This document shows, one piece after another, positions 25,154 through 34,084 of a stretch of 38,953 nucleotides of DNA; position 1 is the first letter of the stretch, and each line of letters begins with the position of its first letter. Source of the DNA: JAJRRH01 sp047638815 (GTDB taxonomy: Bacteria > Bacteroidota > Bacteroidia > Flavobacteriales_D > JABDKJ01). The notes below the pieces were generated by a model that saw only the letters and a program-made list of their open reading frames with translations, was not told the origin of the DNA and ran no database searches. Made by a program: the position numbers and the translations under genes. The stretch spans positions 1-38,953 of the forward strand of contig JBLIMR010000022.1 in the NCBI GenBank assembly GCA_047638815.1, in the 5' to 3' direction.

Positions 25154-25592
25154 CAGTTAAACTTGTTTTTAATAGATCCTGTTTAACCATATCCAGAGAA
25201 ACATGGTGTTTTTTTATAAGAATTTCTACTTTGGAAATGACTTCATTTTCTATCATTTGAATCAAGTCTTCTTCAAGATCAATATCTACCTCCGTGATGC
25301 CTATTTTTACTTTCTTTTCGTAGTAAGTGCTGATCTCATTATTGTCGATTTCACAAATGATTGATCCAGACTCACCAATAAATTTCACCTCTCCTCCATT
25401 TTGAGTCCTAACATTTAACGGTCCAATAATTCTTAATTTTAAAAACTTAAAGCCATCCAGTTCGTCATAGGACGATAACAAAATTGTATCAGAATTACTC
25501 GCGATCGTCTCGGTCTGGAAATTCTCTATGGGACCAGTTAATATCTTGATTTCATTTTCCGTTTCTTTTTTATCAAATAACCCTCCAAACAT
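25134..25592 (-). CDS. Small acidic protein coupled to the MORN/TonB gene
   Basis: 152 aa, no signal peptide or membrane helix. The N-terminal half is beta-rich (KFLKLRIIGPLNVRTQNGGE and VKFIGESGSIICEIDNNEIS) and the C-terminal half is helical and acidic, ending VVDEEE. I do not recognise a family. The gene overlaps the start of the MORN/TonB gene by 20 nt, so the pair is likely co-translated and may work together. Confidence 0.7.
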   Translation of the reverse strand: MFGGLFDKKETENEIKILTGPIENFQTETIASNSDTILLSSYDELDGFKFLKLRIIGPLNVRTQNGGEVKFIGESGSIICEIDNNEISTYYEKKVKIGITEVDIDLEEDLIQMIENEVISKVEILIKKHHVSLDMVKQDLLKTSLTVVDEEE

Positions 25593-25668
25593 TCTTCTTT
25601 TTTTAAATAAAAGTATACAATTTTTATTTAAGGCTTGTTCAACGACATTAGTGATCTTCGAATGGGAA

Positions 25669-26661
25669 TTATTGGGAGATTGAAAACTTCTTTACAATTC
25701 TATTACCATCTCCAACAAGAATCAGATTATACTGACCGATTGCGAGACTAGAAACATCAAAAGATCTGTCAGATAGGGAACCAGACACAACGATCTTACC
25801 GCTCAAGTCTTCGATATGAACCCCCTCTATCTTCAATTCCTCTGGAATATCGACATTTAGTATATTATTCGAAGGATTTGGATAAACTCTTATTGATTGC
25901 TCAATTTTTAATTGCACTTCATCCACAGAAGTGGCGTATTGTCCCTCAATAAAATTAATACACTCCATCATTTCTGCCTCGAAGCTAGGGAAATCAACTG
26001 TATGACCAACATCAGGTATTTCATTTAGAAAAGACGAACCTCCGTTAAGTAGGATGTCATCATGTAAATTATTAGCTACTGCGATGAAATTTGAGGAATC
26101 GTCAAGACCTATGCAAATGCAAGCAGGAGCAAACTCGTCAATGCTATCGTAGTTGGGCTGGAGATCACCTTCACTTCCAGTTGCAAATGGAATTACTCCT
26201 CTGAGGTTGGGAATTGCTCCATTATCAGTATCCATTGAGACAATGACCGAATGCCTCCCTCCATAAGATAGTCCAGTAAGATAAATGAAATCTGAGTCGA
26301 TATTATAGGTCTCACTAACCGTCTCAAATGAATATTGAAACAATTGCTTTGTAAGTCCTTCATTGTTCCAGAAATGATCACTGTTCTCAGGGCACAAAAT
26401 AATTGCTCCCAGTTCATCTGAAAGAAAAGTTAGTTGATCTCTAAATTGACCCGCGTTCGAATTTGGCCCGCCACGAAAGCCAACGACAAGCTTATAAGAA
26501 ATGCTGGGATCATAGTCACTCGGGACATAGTAGTATAGGATTCTCGTAAAACTATAATCTGGCTCGTCAAAAGTGACAGATTCCTGAAAACTTCCAGTTG
26601 TTTGTGCTTGTAACAAGCCTAGTGAAATAATTGCTATAAAGACTGTTGTTAGTTTTTTCAT
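25669..26661 (-). CDS. Secreted alpha/beta hydrolase with T9SS type A sorting domain
   Basis: 330 aa. A signal peptide (MKKLTTVFIAIISLGLLQAQ) leads into an alpha/beta hydrolase of the PHB-depolymerase or feruloyl-esterase type. The oxyanion region is VVGFRGGPNSNAGQF, the nucleophile elbow is TGLSYGGRH (Ser132) and the likely catalytic His is in PDVGHTVDF. The T9SS sorting domain starts RVYPNPSNNILNVDIPEELK and ends GNRIVKKFSISQ. It is expected to be exported to the cell surface or medium and to cleave an ester, substrate unknown. The PhzF gene upstream is 29 bp away on the same strand, so the two may share a transcript. Confidence 0.88.
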   Translation of the reverse strand: MKKLTTVFIAIISLGLLQAQTTGSFQESVTFDEPDYSFTRILYYYVPSDYDPSISYKLVVGFRGGPNSNAGQFRDQLTFLSDELGAIILCPENSDHFWNNEGLTKQLFQYSFETVSETYNIDSDFIYLTGLSYGGRHSVIVSMDTDNGAIPNLRGVIPFATGSEGDLQPNYDSIDEFAPACICIGLDDSSNFIAVANNLHDDILLNGGSSFLNEIPDVGHTVDFPSFEAEMMECINFIEGQYATSVDEVQLKIEQSIRVYPNPSNNILNVDIPEELKIEGVHIEDLSGKIVVSGSLSDRSFDVSSLAIGQYNLILVGDGNRIVKKFSISQ

Positions 26662-26690
26662 CTGTTACATTTTAAAGAAAGAAATACAAT

Positions 26691-27494
26691 TTAAACCCGC
26701 AATTTACCTTCGAATATAATTACAGCCTTTCCTTTAATTAATAGTGTTTTATCATCAATAATTTCAAGAGCCATAAATCCTGTTCTCTCTGATGACTGAT
26801 ATGATATCATTGATTTCTTCCCCAATTTATCACCCCAATATTTTGCCAGAAATGTATGTGTCGCACCGGTTACTGGATCCTCATTTCCACCACTCCATGG
26901 CCAGAAAAATCTTGAATGAAAATCATATTCATCGACCTCAGATTGTGCTGTCACCAATATACCACTAATATCGTCAATTGACCGAACTAAAGAGTCGTAA
27001 TCCGGACTTAAGCCCTTAAGCAAGCGAGCATGCAAAATTTCTATAAGAATTATGTTCGTCTCTTCATTGTAGTGAACGGACATAGGATTGCGTATGCCAA
27101 GCGCCTCCATCGTCTCATTAGGAATTTCTGCCGGAGTAAGATCATATAGAGGAAACTTCATAACAAGATCATCCCCTTCTTTTGCAACCTCCAAATTCAA
27201 TTTTTGAATTGTTTCAAATATAACTTCATCGATTTTAAATAAATCAAATAAAACTTTTGCTGATGCTAGTGTTGCGTGACCACATAGAGGAATCTCTTGA
27301 ATTCGTGAAAAATATCTGATCCGATATAAATCTTTATGTTCTGTGGACTCTAGAAATGCGGTTTCGGATAGATTAAATTCTTTGGCAATAGATAGCATCG
27401 TCCCATCATCTAGTGGAGAATCCAAAATACATACTCCAGCAGGATTTCCCTTGAAGGGAGCGTCTGTGAATGAATCTACTATATAACTTTTCAT
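26691..27494 (-). CDS. PhzF family isomerase-like protein
   Basis: 267 aa, a normal length. MKSYIVDSFTDAPFKGNPAG and IAKEFNLSETAFLE carry the family's N-terminal fold and its catalytic Glu (within NLSETAFL). IQEIPLCGHATLASA is the conserved CGHAT loop and GGNEDPVTGATH the C-terminal motif. PhzF enzymes are diaminopimelate-epimerase-like; PhzF itself isomerises a phenazine precursor, but most homologues, including those in Bacteroidota, have no known substrate and no phenazine genes are seen here. Cytosolic. A function in phenazine synthesis should not be assumed. Confidence 0.93.
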   Translation of the reverse strand: MKSYIVDSFTDAPFKGNPAGVCILDSPLDDGTMLSIAKEFNLSETAFLESTEHKDLYRIRYFSRIQEIPLCGHATLASAKVLFDLFKIDEVIFETIQKLNLEVAKEGDDLVMKFPLYDLTPAEIPNETMEALGIRNPMSVHYNEETNIILIEILHARLLKGLSPDYDSLVRSIDDISGILVTAQSEVDEYDFHSRFFWPWSGGNEDPVTGATHTFLAKYWGDKLGKKSMISYQSSERTGFMALEIIDDKTLLIKGKAVIIFEGKLRV

Positions 27495-27657
27495 AAGAAC
27501 AAAAGTACCCGTTTCTCAAATCCAATTACGTAATTTTCCAGAAGATATTTTGGGTGATGATATTAAACGTAAAAAAGCATTGAATGTGATCCCTTCATTA
27601 GATTGATATCCATTTATAATTCCGTAGATCTGCAGTAAAATCAATTATTTTAAAAAC

Positions 27658-28368
27658 CTATACCAATAACTCAGTTTCCAGATCATCAATGGATTGATAC
27701 AACTGATCCAGGGACTTAACAGCATAGTATTTGTTTTGGATTTCTGAGTTGATAAAATCGTTTTCAAATATCATCTTCAGATTAAATGGAAGTACTGTGA
27801 TCTTATCAGAAACCACATGACTCGTTTCACCATAAGAGGAGATGGTTCCTGCGCCATATATCACGGTTTTGCCATTTTGCACTAATCCAAACTCAATGCT
27901 AAACCAGTACAATCGCTGCAATTTTAGAATGATTTCTGGCTGATCTTTATACTTCACGCCAAGCTTACCGATCAACTCCATAAGCTCCGTGTATTTGGAT
28001 TCCAACAACAATGGAATGTGGCCGAAAATATCATGAAACATGTCGGGTTCCTCCAGATAATCCAGCTGACTCATGCTTCTTAACCAGGTGGAAGCGCTGA
28101 ACCTCTTTTGAGACAGAAATTCAAAAAATTGGTCAACTGGTATAAGACCTGGAACAACCGTTATTTGCCATCCAGTGGTTTTCAAAAGCACTTCGTTAAG
28201 TGCTGAAAATTTAGGAATACTTTCACCGTTCAAGACTGGAGAAAGCGTCTCAAGACAAGTCAAATATTCTGCACAAGCTTTGTCCTTGAGATTTCCCTTT
28301 TGCCTTACAAAAAGTTTGTTCCAAACGGCAAAATCTTCCGCTGTGTACTGATCGTATTTTTGTTCCAT
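27658..28368 (-). CDS. phhA: Phenylalanine 4-monooxygenase
   Basis: 236 aa, the length of bacterial single-domain enzymes. The iron ligands His112 and His117 (DMFHDIFGHIPLL) and Glu159 (YWFSIEFGL) are present, as are the family motifs EEPDMFHDIFGH and GAGTISSYGE. It hydroxylates phenylalanine to tyrosine using tetrahydropterin and oxygen. No pterin recycling gene (phhB) or tyrosine degradation genes are next to it. Its start lies only 15 nt downstream of a strong hairpin with a T-run, which may regulate it (see 28384-28415). A possible promoter is at 28427-28456. Spacing from both neighbours suggests it is transcribed alone. Confidence 0.96.
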   Translation of the reverse strand: MEQKYDQYTAEDFAVWNKLFVRQKGNLKDKACAEYLTCLETLSPVLNGESIPKFSALNEVLLKTTGWQITVVPGLIPVDQFFEFLSQKRFSASTWLRSMSQLDYLEEPDMFHDIFGHIPLLLESKYTELMELIGKLGVKYKDQPEIILKLQRLYWFSIEFGLVQNGKTVIYGAGTISSYGETSHVVSDKITVLPFNLKMIFENDFINSEIQNKYYAVKSLDQLYQSIDDLETELLV

Positions 28369-28383
28369 AACAATTGATTACAT

Positions 28384-28415
28384 AAAAAAGGTCCAGTTTC
28401 AAATGAAACTGGACC
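28384..28415 (-). terminator. Intrinsic-terminator-like hairpin in the phhA leader
   Basis: Perfect 11-bp arms (plus-strand GGTCCAGTTTC 28390-28400 and its complement 28405-28415) enclose a 4-nt loop. On the minus strand six Ts follow (28389-28384), then 15 nt to the phhA ATG. It can end the upstream DUF1801/VOC transcript (stop at 28530), or act as an attenuator for phhA, because little room is left for a promoter after it. Confidence 0.8.
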
Positions 28416-28426
28416 AATAATGTTTT

Positions 28427-28456
28427 TTAAACTATTACCCTATCTCACTTTCTCAA
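28427..28456 (-). promoter_or_regulatory. Candidate phhA promoter upstream of the hairpin
   Basis: TTG (28456-28454), 19 nt, then TAGTTTAA (28434-28427) partly fits the Bacteroidota consensus TTG-N19-TAnnTTTG; the last two bases of the -7 element differ. Transcription from here would give a leader of about 50 nt containing the hairpin. Confidence 0.35.
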
Positions 28457-28529
28457 TTGTAGGTGCGAATAATAGTAATATGTGTTTTTAATTCCTTTCA
28501 TAACACGTGAAACAAATGTATTAAAATTT

Positions 28530-28979
28530 CTAAGATGCGGTTGGCTTTATTTTAGAAATGACCTTCCAATCGTCAGAAATCTCATTGTCGGAATCCTCAA
28601 TAGCAAATTCAATTGAATTGACGATAAGATCTTGCACTTTCGAGCATCTATAATCATCCCGTTTTTCAATTCGGATATGCCGAATTAATTTGCCGGATCC
28701 TTGTAGGATCTTATTTGGGTCATTTAGTAATGTTCCTTTATTAAACCCAAGGTTGAAATGATTGGTATAAATGGGTATCATACAAAAAGCATCCGATAAT
28801 TTCTCAGTGACCGAGTACACTGATGTCAAAGCATATGTATGGTATAACAACTCAACCGCCTCTGGATATATTTCAAGCACCATTTTCCTGAGATCAATAT
28901 ACAGTTCGACCAAATCTTGATCTTTATATTTAAGATGGTTTAGAAAATCGGGATGAATTTCTCTTTTACTAGAGGGCAT
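28530..28979 (-). CDS. DUF1801 domain protein
   Basis: 149 aa, cytosolic. LRKMVLEIYPEAVELLYHTY, FCMIPIYTNHFNLGFNKGTL and LLNDPNKILQGSGKLIRHIR follow the DUF1801 pattern, a frataxin-like alpha/beta fold (YdhG group). Function is not established. It starts 6 nt after the VOC gene, so the two are probably one operon. The hairpin at 28384-28415 may be the operon's terminator. Confidence 0.85.
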   Translation of the reverse strand: MPSSKREIHPDFLNHLKYKDQDLVELYIDLRKMVLEIYPEAVELLYHTYALTSVYSVTEKLSDAFCMIPIYTNHFNLGFNKGTLLNDPNKILQGSGKLIRHIRIEKRDDYRCSKVQDLIVNSIEFAIEDSDNEISDDWKVISKIKPTAS

Positions 28980-28985
28980 AAAAAG

Positions 28986-29687
28986 TTAAAGCATTGCGGT
29001 ACTTGAAAGCTCTCCATTGCTGTACCTTAGATCGTAGCTTTTGTTATCCACTTCGATGATCAGTTCAAAAGGTGCTTCATCAGTTTTTATCTTCGTAGGA
29101 AACCATGTTTTTTCAAATTTCTTGTTGGCTAAGATCAACCTTCCTTCTGGACCACCATTGGCCATAGATTTGTTCTTATTTCCACTCCATAACTTTGACT
29201 TACACTTATTTTCCAGTCTTTCGTTGATGTTCTCGATATTTTTGACAGCCATACCTATTTCATTGACCGATAAGATTTGCTTCAAATCAAATTTCTTCTT
29301 TATCCTGGCTGATTTCAACTGGGAGATAGTATCATAATGGGCAATGAACTTTGTTACATTACCAACGCCATCATAGAAGTAAACAGCATCTGCATTCCAA
29401 GATTTTGAGAATTGTATTTCATTTCCTGCCTCATCCTTTATTAACTCCACCCTATTCTTCAGCCATGCAATAGATTCTTGCAACTTGTTGGACGGAACCA
29501 TGAAACAATAATGATACTTCTGAGGAATAGCCGTCCTTCGAAACACCAAGCGTGTGTGCCCTACTTGAATAGTGAATTGATCTGAAGACTCTTGTGAAGG
29601 TTTGAATCCAAATAAATCCACATAGAACTTTTTTTGATCTTCCAGTTTATCTGTGAAAAGCACTAATTCTTTGATCTTCATATCCAA
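28986..29687 (-). CDS. VOC (glyoxalase/dioxygenase fold) protein
   Basis: 233 aa, holding two VOC-type half modules. The first is KIKELVLFTDKLEDQKKFYV and DLFGFKPSQES with HTRLVFRR. The second is less conserved (LSVNEIGMAVKNIENINERL). Members bind a metal and act on small molecules, or serve as resistance or binding proteins, but the substrate cannot be told. First gene of a pair with the DUF1801 gene. Confidence 0.8.
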   Translation of the reverse strand: MDMKIKELVLFTDKLEDQKKFYVDLFGFKPSQESSDQFTIQVGHTRLVFRRTAIPQKYHYCFMVPSNKLQESIAWLKNRVELIKDEAGNEIQFSKSWNADAVYFYDGVGNVTKFIAHYDTISQLKSARIKKKFDLKQILSVNEIGMAVKNIENINERLENKCKSKLWSGNKNKSMANGGPEGRLILANKKFEKTWFPTKIKTDEAPFELIIEVDNKSYDLRYSNGELSSTAML

Positions 29688-29746
29688 ATATAACGTTTAA
29701 TCAAATGGACCTAGGGTTCAATTTATCAACGTTATTACATTCTTAC

Positions 29747-31375
29747 TTACCGGCTGATCATGGTCCCAATGTAAAAGTTGGCATCAACACCAACCATCTC
29801 TTTTTCAACTACTTGATAAGCCCACTTGATGGTAGGGTAGATTCTTTCCTTACGATTTGCTATAAAAATATCAACAGGCATATTGAAGTCTGGGACGGCA
29901 CTTGTCCATCGATAATGTAGCTTACCATTACTGACATAGTATTCAAGTATTGGCAAATTTGAAGTACGCAGATATTGATCAAAGAAAGGAGATAAATCAA
30001 TCTTTAGGTATTCTGAAATGTATTGTTCCAACTGATGAGAGTCCACAGTACTATGATAAAATCTCTCGTTTATTGATCTTAAAAGCCCTCTCCATATGTC
30101 GTCATTATCGACTATAGTCCTCAAAGTATTTAACATATTGCCTCCCTTATTATATACATCTCCAGGATAGCTTTCATCATTAACATGATAATTACCAATC
30201 ATTGGTTTTCTATTTTCAATTGCGAGTCTGGTACCACGAACATATTCCTGTCCGGCTTCTTTACCAAAAAAATACTCTACAAAGAGGCTCTCGGAGTAGT
30301 TCGTGAAACTTTCATGTATCCACATATCTGCGATATCCTTATGGGTGACATTATTTGCAAACCACTCATGTCCTGATTCATGAACGATGATAAAGTCAAA
30401 TTTCAATCCCCAGCCAGTGCCACTCAGATCACGACCTAGATACCCATTCTCAAATTCATTCCCATAAGTCACAGAACTTTGATGTTCCATGCCCAAATAT
30501 GGCACTTGAACCAATTTATATCCGTCTTCATAAAATGGATATGGTCCAAACCAATGCTCAAATGCCTCTAACATCCTTGGCACTTCCTTAAATTGTTTCT
30601 TTGCCTTACTCTGATCTTGCTTCAGGGCCCAGTAATTCACATCAAGGTTCCCTTTTTCACCTTCATATATTTCATTCCAATTGGCATAATTACCAATATT
30701 GACGTTTACCCCGTAATTGTTAATTGGGTTGCTTACAAACCAATTGAAAGTTTTCGTTTTTTTCTTTTTGTCAATCTCAATGCTAAGAAGATGGCCATTG
30801 GAAATATCAGATAAATGGTTGGGAACCTCTATGCTCATCATCATACTGTCCACTTCATCGTACATGTGATCCTTGCAGGGCCACCATACACTAGCGCCAA
30901 GCCCTTGACATGACGTTGCGATAAAATGATCTCCATTGGTATCTTTCTTCCAACTGAAGCCTCCATCCCAAGGCGCTCTGATGGCCTCTTTAGGTTGACC
31001 TTCATAGTGCACTATCAACTCATTATAATCACCTATATTTTGACTTTGTTGTAACTGAATTATATGAGCGTTTCCTTTGCTCTCAAATTGTAATTCCTTT
31101 CCTTTTTGAACAATTTTTGTAATTCTCAATGGAGATTGCAGATCAATTTGCATTCGATCATTCGCTTCCAAAACTTTATAACGAATAGTATTACTCCCTT
31201 GAATATATCTTTTCTCAGGTAGCACTTCAATGTCTAAATGATAATAATTGAGATCCCACCAAATTCGTTCTTCAGTTATACTACCACGCAATGAATCTGC
31301 TTCAGTATATACTTGTGCCAAACCAAATAAGGTATGGGTTAAAAGTACGATTAGTAGAACTATATTTTTTCTCAT
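29747..31375 (-). CDS. M1 family aminopeptidase, probably secreted or periplasmic
   Basis: 542 aa. The signal peptide (MRKNIVLLIVLLTHTLFGLAQ) is followed by the M1 N-terminal beta domain (YYHLDIEVLPEKRYIQGSNT). The substrate motif appears as LGMEHQSSVTYGN in place of GAMEN. The zinc site is HESGH (His332, Glu333, His336) with the third ligand Glu355 in WIHESFTNY. The helical C-terminal domain is short. A zinc aminopeptidase that trims N-terminal residues of peptides, probably for nutrition. The proC start codon lies upstream and its stop is 4 nt before this gene, so the two form an operon. Confidence 0.93.
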   Translation of the reverse strand: MRKNIVLLIVLLTHTLFGLAQVYTEADSLRGSITEERIWWDLNYYHLDIEVLPEKRYIQGSNTIRYKVLEANDRMQIDLQSPLRITKIVQKGKELQFESKGNAHIIQLQQSQNIGDYNELIVHYEGQPKEAIRAPWDGGFSWKKDTNGDHFIATSCQGLGASVWWPCKDHMYDEVDSMMMSIEVPNHLSDISNGHLLSIEIDKKKKTKTFNWFVSNPINNYGVNVNIGNYANWNEIYEGEKGNLDVNYWALKQDQSKAKKQFKEVPRMLEAFEHWFGPYPFYEDGYKLVQVPYLGMEHQSSVTYGNEFENGYLGRDLSGTGWGLKFDFIIVHESGHEWFANNVTHKDIADMWIHESFTNYSESLFVEYFFGKEAGQEYVRGTRLAIENRKPMIGNYHVNDESYPGDVYNKGGNMLNTLRTIVDNDDIWRGLLRSINERFYHSTVDSHQLEQYISEYLKIDLSPFFDQYLRTSNLPILEYYVSNGKLHYRWTSAVPDFNMPVDIFIANRKERIYPTIKWAYQVVEKEMVGVDANFYIGTMISR

Positions 31376-31379
31376 AAAG

Positions 31380-32174
31380 CTAGCTTTCTATTTTATCATA
31401 TGAAGCAACCAAACCCTTAATCAGAGCCGAACTAAAACCATTGTGTTCCATTTCATTTAATCCAACGATTGTACAACCTTTTGGTGTTGTCACTTTATCA
31501 ATTTCAAACTCAGGATGTTCTTTTCGTTCTATTAATAATTGTGCCGCTCCTCTTACCGTCTGGTTTACTATTTGTCCAGCAATCTCAGCACTAAAACCTA
31601 TTTGTATCCCCCCTTGCACCATTGCTCTTATGAATCGCAAGACATATGCTATGCCACAGGCGCCAAGAACGGTTGCTGCTTCCATTAGTTCTTCTTCAAT
31701 TATAATTGTTGTACCAATCGTGTCAAACAATTCCTTAACCAAATTCATCTGGCTCGATTCTGATCCATTTGAGGATATACAAGTGATAGATTCATTAACA
31801 TCTGCGGCAATATTTGGCATTGCTCTGAATATCGATAACTGAACATCTAGAGCATCACTTATTTGCGCTATTGAAACTCCGGATGCCAGGGAAACTAAAA
31901 CATGTTTATTTCCATCAAGATGTGGTTTGAGTTCCTCTAAAATACTTAGAATATTATATGGCTTCAAAGCAACAATAATAATCTCAGATGTTTTCAATGC
32001 CTCAACATTGTCACTTGAAATTTTAACACCCGATTTTTCATACTCAGCTAACGTAGTTGTGTTTCTTTTCGTGACAGTAATATGTTCTGCGGGGTATTTA
32101 TCGTCCAACAATCCTTGTAAAATAGATTGCCCCAAATTTCCACATCCAATAATTGCAATTTTTTTATTTTTCAT
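31380..32174 (-). CDS. proC: Pyrroline-5-carboxylate reductase
   Basis: 264 aa. The Rossmann start KIAIIGCGNLGQSILQGLL, the cofactor-region KTSEIIIVALKPYNI and the family signature in the C-terminal helical domain (KVTTPKGCTIVGLNEMEHNG) are present. It reduces pyrroline-5-carboxylate to proline with NAD(P)H, the last step of proline synthesis, in the cytosol. Normal length. It is upstream of, and 4 nt from, the M1 aminopeptidase gene; pairing a proline synthesis gene with a peptidase is unusual but could be simple co-transcription. Confidence 0.95.
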   Translation of the reverse strand: MKNKKIAIIGCGNLGQSILQGLLDDKYPAEHITVTKRNTTTLAEYEKSGVKISSDNVEALKTSEIIIVALKPYNILSILEELKPHLDGNKHVLVSLASGVSIAQISDALDVQLSIFRAMPNIAADVNESITCISSNGSESSQMNLVKELFDTIGTTIIIEEELMEAATVLGACGIAYVLRFIRAMVQGGIQIGFSAEIAGQIVNQTVRGAAQLLIERKEHPEFEIDKVTTPKGCTIVGLNEMEHNGFSSALIKGLVASYDKIES

Positions 32175-32299
32175 ATACCAGAGTTATGCAAATGCTAATG
32201 TAAAGTAATTTTCGATCGAGCTTTCCCAAACTTAATTTTTACACTAAAAGAATGAGATGATAAATTTCTTACTGCGTGTAACAATTAATGCGTCTGCAA

Positions 32300-32659
32300 T
32301 TATATACTTTCGTAATTCTTGACCGTAAGTGCATGATCAACATCTCCGGTATGCTTAATGTTTGCTGGTTCGAATAGCAGCACATGAACTTCTTCTTCAG
32401 CAATGGGATTATGCTCCACTCCTTTTGGTACTACGATCATTTCTCCTTCATTTAAGGTCACTGTCTTGTCTCGAAACTCAATCTTAAGTTGACCTTTCAC
32501 AACAAAGAACATTTCATCTTCATGCTCATGACTATGCCAAACGAATTCGCCTTTCAGTTTTGCTAACTTCACATGCTGACCATTCAATTCACCAATTATT
32601 TTTGGACTCCAGTGATCATTAAATAGTTTGAGTTTTTTATTGAGATTTATCTTTTCCAT
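32300..32659 (-). CDS. Cupin domain protein
   Basis: 119 aa, a single conserved beta-barrel. The metal-binding motif 1 HSHEHEDEMFFVVKGQLKIE and motif 2 EGEMIVVPKGVEHNPIA are intact. The family includes isomerases, dioxygenases and sugar-binding regulators, and the substrate is unknown. It stands alone between proC and the flavoprotein gene, on the same strand. Confidence 0.9.
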   Translation of the reverse strand: MEKINLNKKLKLFNDHWSPKIIGELNGQHVKLAKLKGEFVWHSHEHEDEMFFVVKGQLKIEFRDKTVTLNEGEMIVVPKGVEHNPIAEEEVHVLLFEPANIKHTGDVDHALTVKNYESI

Positions 32660-32793
32660 AAATTAACTTTATTTTACTTTCCCACTATTATAACAGAATT
32701 AAAGTTTTATCATCAAATGCCGTCAATTTTATTTGCCTCGACCCTAAAGGGTGCAAAACTGACTTAGATTACACAAAAATAATCAATTAAAGA

Positions 32794-34008
32794 CTAGAGC
32801 AGCTTCCCTGCTATAAATCCTGTTGTCCAGGCGGATTGAAAATTGTAACCTCCTGTGATACCATCAACATCCATTATTTCACCGGCAAAATATAGCCCAC
32901 TAATAAGCTTGCTCTCCATGGTCTTAAAATCAATGCTATCCAAACTCACACCACCACAAGTAACAAACTCTTCCTTGAAGGTCGTTTTACCCTTGACGGA
33001 ATACAAATCATGTGCCAGTACATTGAGTAGTTTATTCAGCCCCTTCTTACCCAGTTCTGACCACTTCTTATTCAGTGGTAACTCAACTTTTGCTAAGAGA
33101 TATAACCATAAGCGATCCGGCAAGAGATATGGACGATAGTTGGACAACATTTTTTGAGGATGATCCTTCACAATATTATCCAATTCTTGCATGATGAGAT
33201 CTTGATTTTGCTCATTCACCCAATTTACCTGAAGATTAAACTCGTAGTTCATTCCCTTGAGAATTCTTGCGCCAAATGCAGAGAGTTTCAATATGGAAGG
33301 TCCACTCATACCCCAATGCGTAATGAGTAAAGGGCCATCGGATTTCAACTTCGTGCCTTGTATGGACGTCTTTGTTTTTTCAACGACTATACCCATAAGT
33401 TCCGTCACATTTTCATTAGGCATGTTGAACGTAAATAAAGACGGTACAGGATCTTCAATTTTGTGATTTAATGCCTCTTGCCAATCCAAGCCTTTTCTTC
33501 GTGGTGCCCCTCCTGTAGCAACGATGACTTTATCAAATATTTCATCGTCAAAATCTACTTTCGAAAACGACAATTTTAACCCTGACTCTTCCTGGGTGAT
33601 TTTGTCTACACCTCTTCCTGTTAAAATATTTATCTTTTGCCTTCTTGCATTATTCAAAAAGCAATCGATTATGGTCTGAGAATCTTGGGAAACTGGAAAA
33701 ACACAATTATCTTTTTGGGTCATCAAGGCAACGCCTCTTGATTCAAACCATTCCATAGTATGCTGTGTACTGAAAGTTTGAAAGGCTTTTTTCAAGGCAG
33801 ATCCGCCTCTAGGATATGCAGCGGTTAGTTCCTTTATGGAAGTGGTGCCATTCGTAACATTGCACCTACCGCCACCAGAGACTTTCACTTTGGATAATAA
33901 CTTGGGAGATTTCTCATATATAGTCACTTCACAGTCAGGATAATTATCCTTTACTGCCAATGCCGAAAAAAATCCAGCAGCTCCACCCCCAATTACAGCA
34001 ACATTCAT
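32794..34008 (-). CDS. BaiN/RdsA family NAD(P)/FAD-dependent oxidoreductase
   Basis: 404 aa. The FAD-binding start MNVAVIGGGAAGFFSALAV, the family signature VSGGGRCNVTN and the C-terminal GLYFAGEIMDVDGITGGYNF and AWTTGFIAGKLL are characteristic of HI0933-like flavoproteins. Members include BaiN, linked to bile-acid dehydroxylation, but most are uncharacterised. Bile acid metabolism should not be inferred here. Downstream of the glycosyltransferase remnant on the same strand and probably transcribed on its own. Confidence 0.93.
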   Translation of the reverse strand: MNVAVIGGGAAGFFSALAVKDNYPDCEVTIYEKSPKLLSKVKVSGGGRCNVTNGTTSIKELTAAYPRGGSALKKAFQTFSTQHTMEWFESRGVALMTQKDNCVFPVSQDSQTIIDCFLNNARRQKINILTGRGVDKITQEESGLKLSFSKVDFDDEIFDKVIVATGGAPRRKGLDWQEALNHKIEDPVPSLFTFNMPNENVTELMGIVVEKTKTSIQGTKLKSDGPLLITHWGMSGPSILKLSAFGARILKGMNYEFNLQVNWVNEQNQDLIMQELDNIVKDHPQKMLSNYRPYLLPDRLWLYLLAKVELPLNKKWSELGKKGLNKLLNVLAHDLYSVKGKTTFKEEFVTCGGVSLDSIDFKTMESKLISGLYFAGEIMDVDGITGGYNFQSAWTTGFIAGKLL

Positions 34009-34084
34009 ATGACTAAACTAAATAATCGACCAAATTACTCTAAAATATATTTAATAAGTGCTTCCTCATCAATTTCATCATTCA

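Noticed and set aside
27487..27606. 39-codon plus-strand open run (NFPEDILGDDIKRKK) between phzF and phhA
   Set aside because: It looks protein-like but has no good start codon, is very short and overlaps the phzF start; I could not recognise it as a gene remnant.
32744..32757. ACCCT-AA-AGGGT palindrome as a terminator after the BaiN-type gene
   Set aside because: The stem is only 5 bp with a 2-nt centre and no clear T-run, so it is not convincing.
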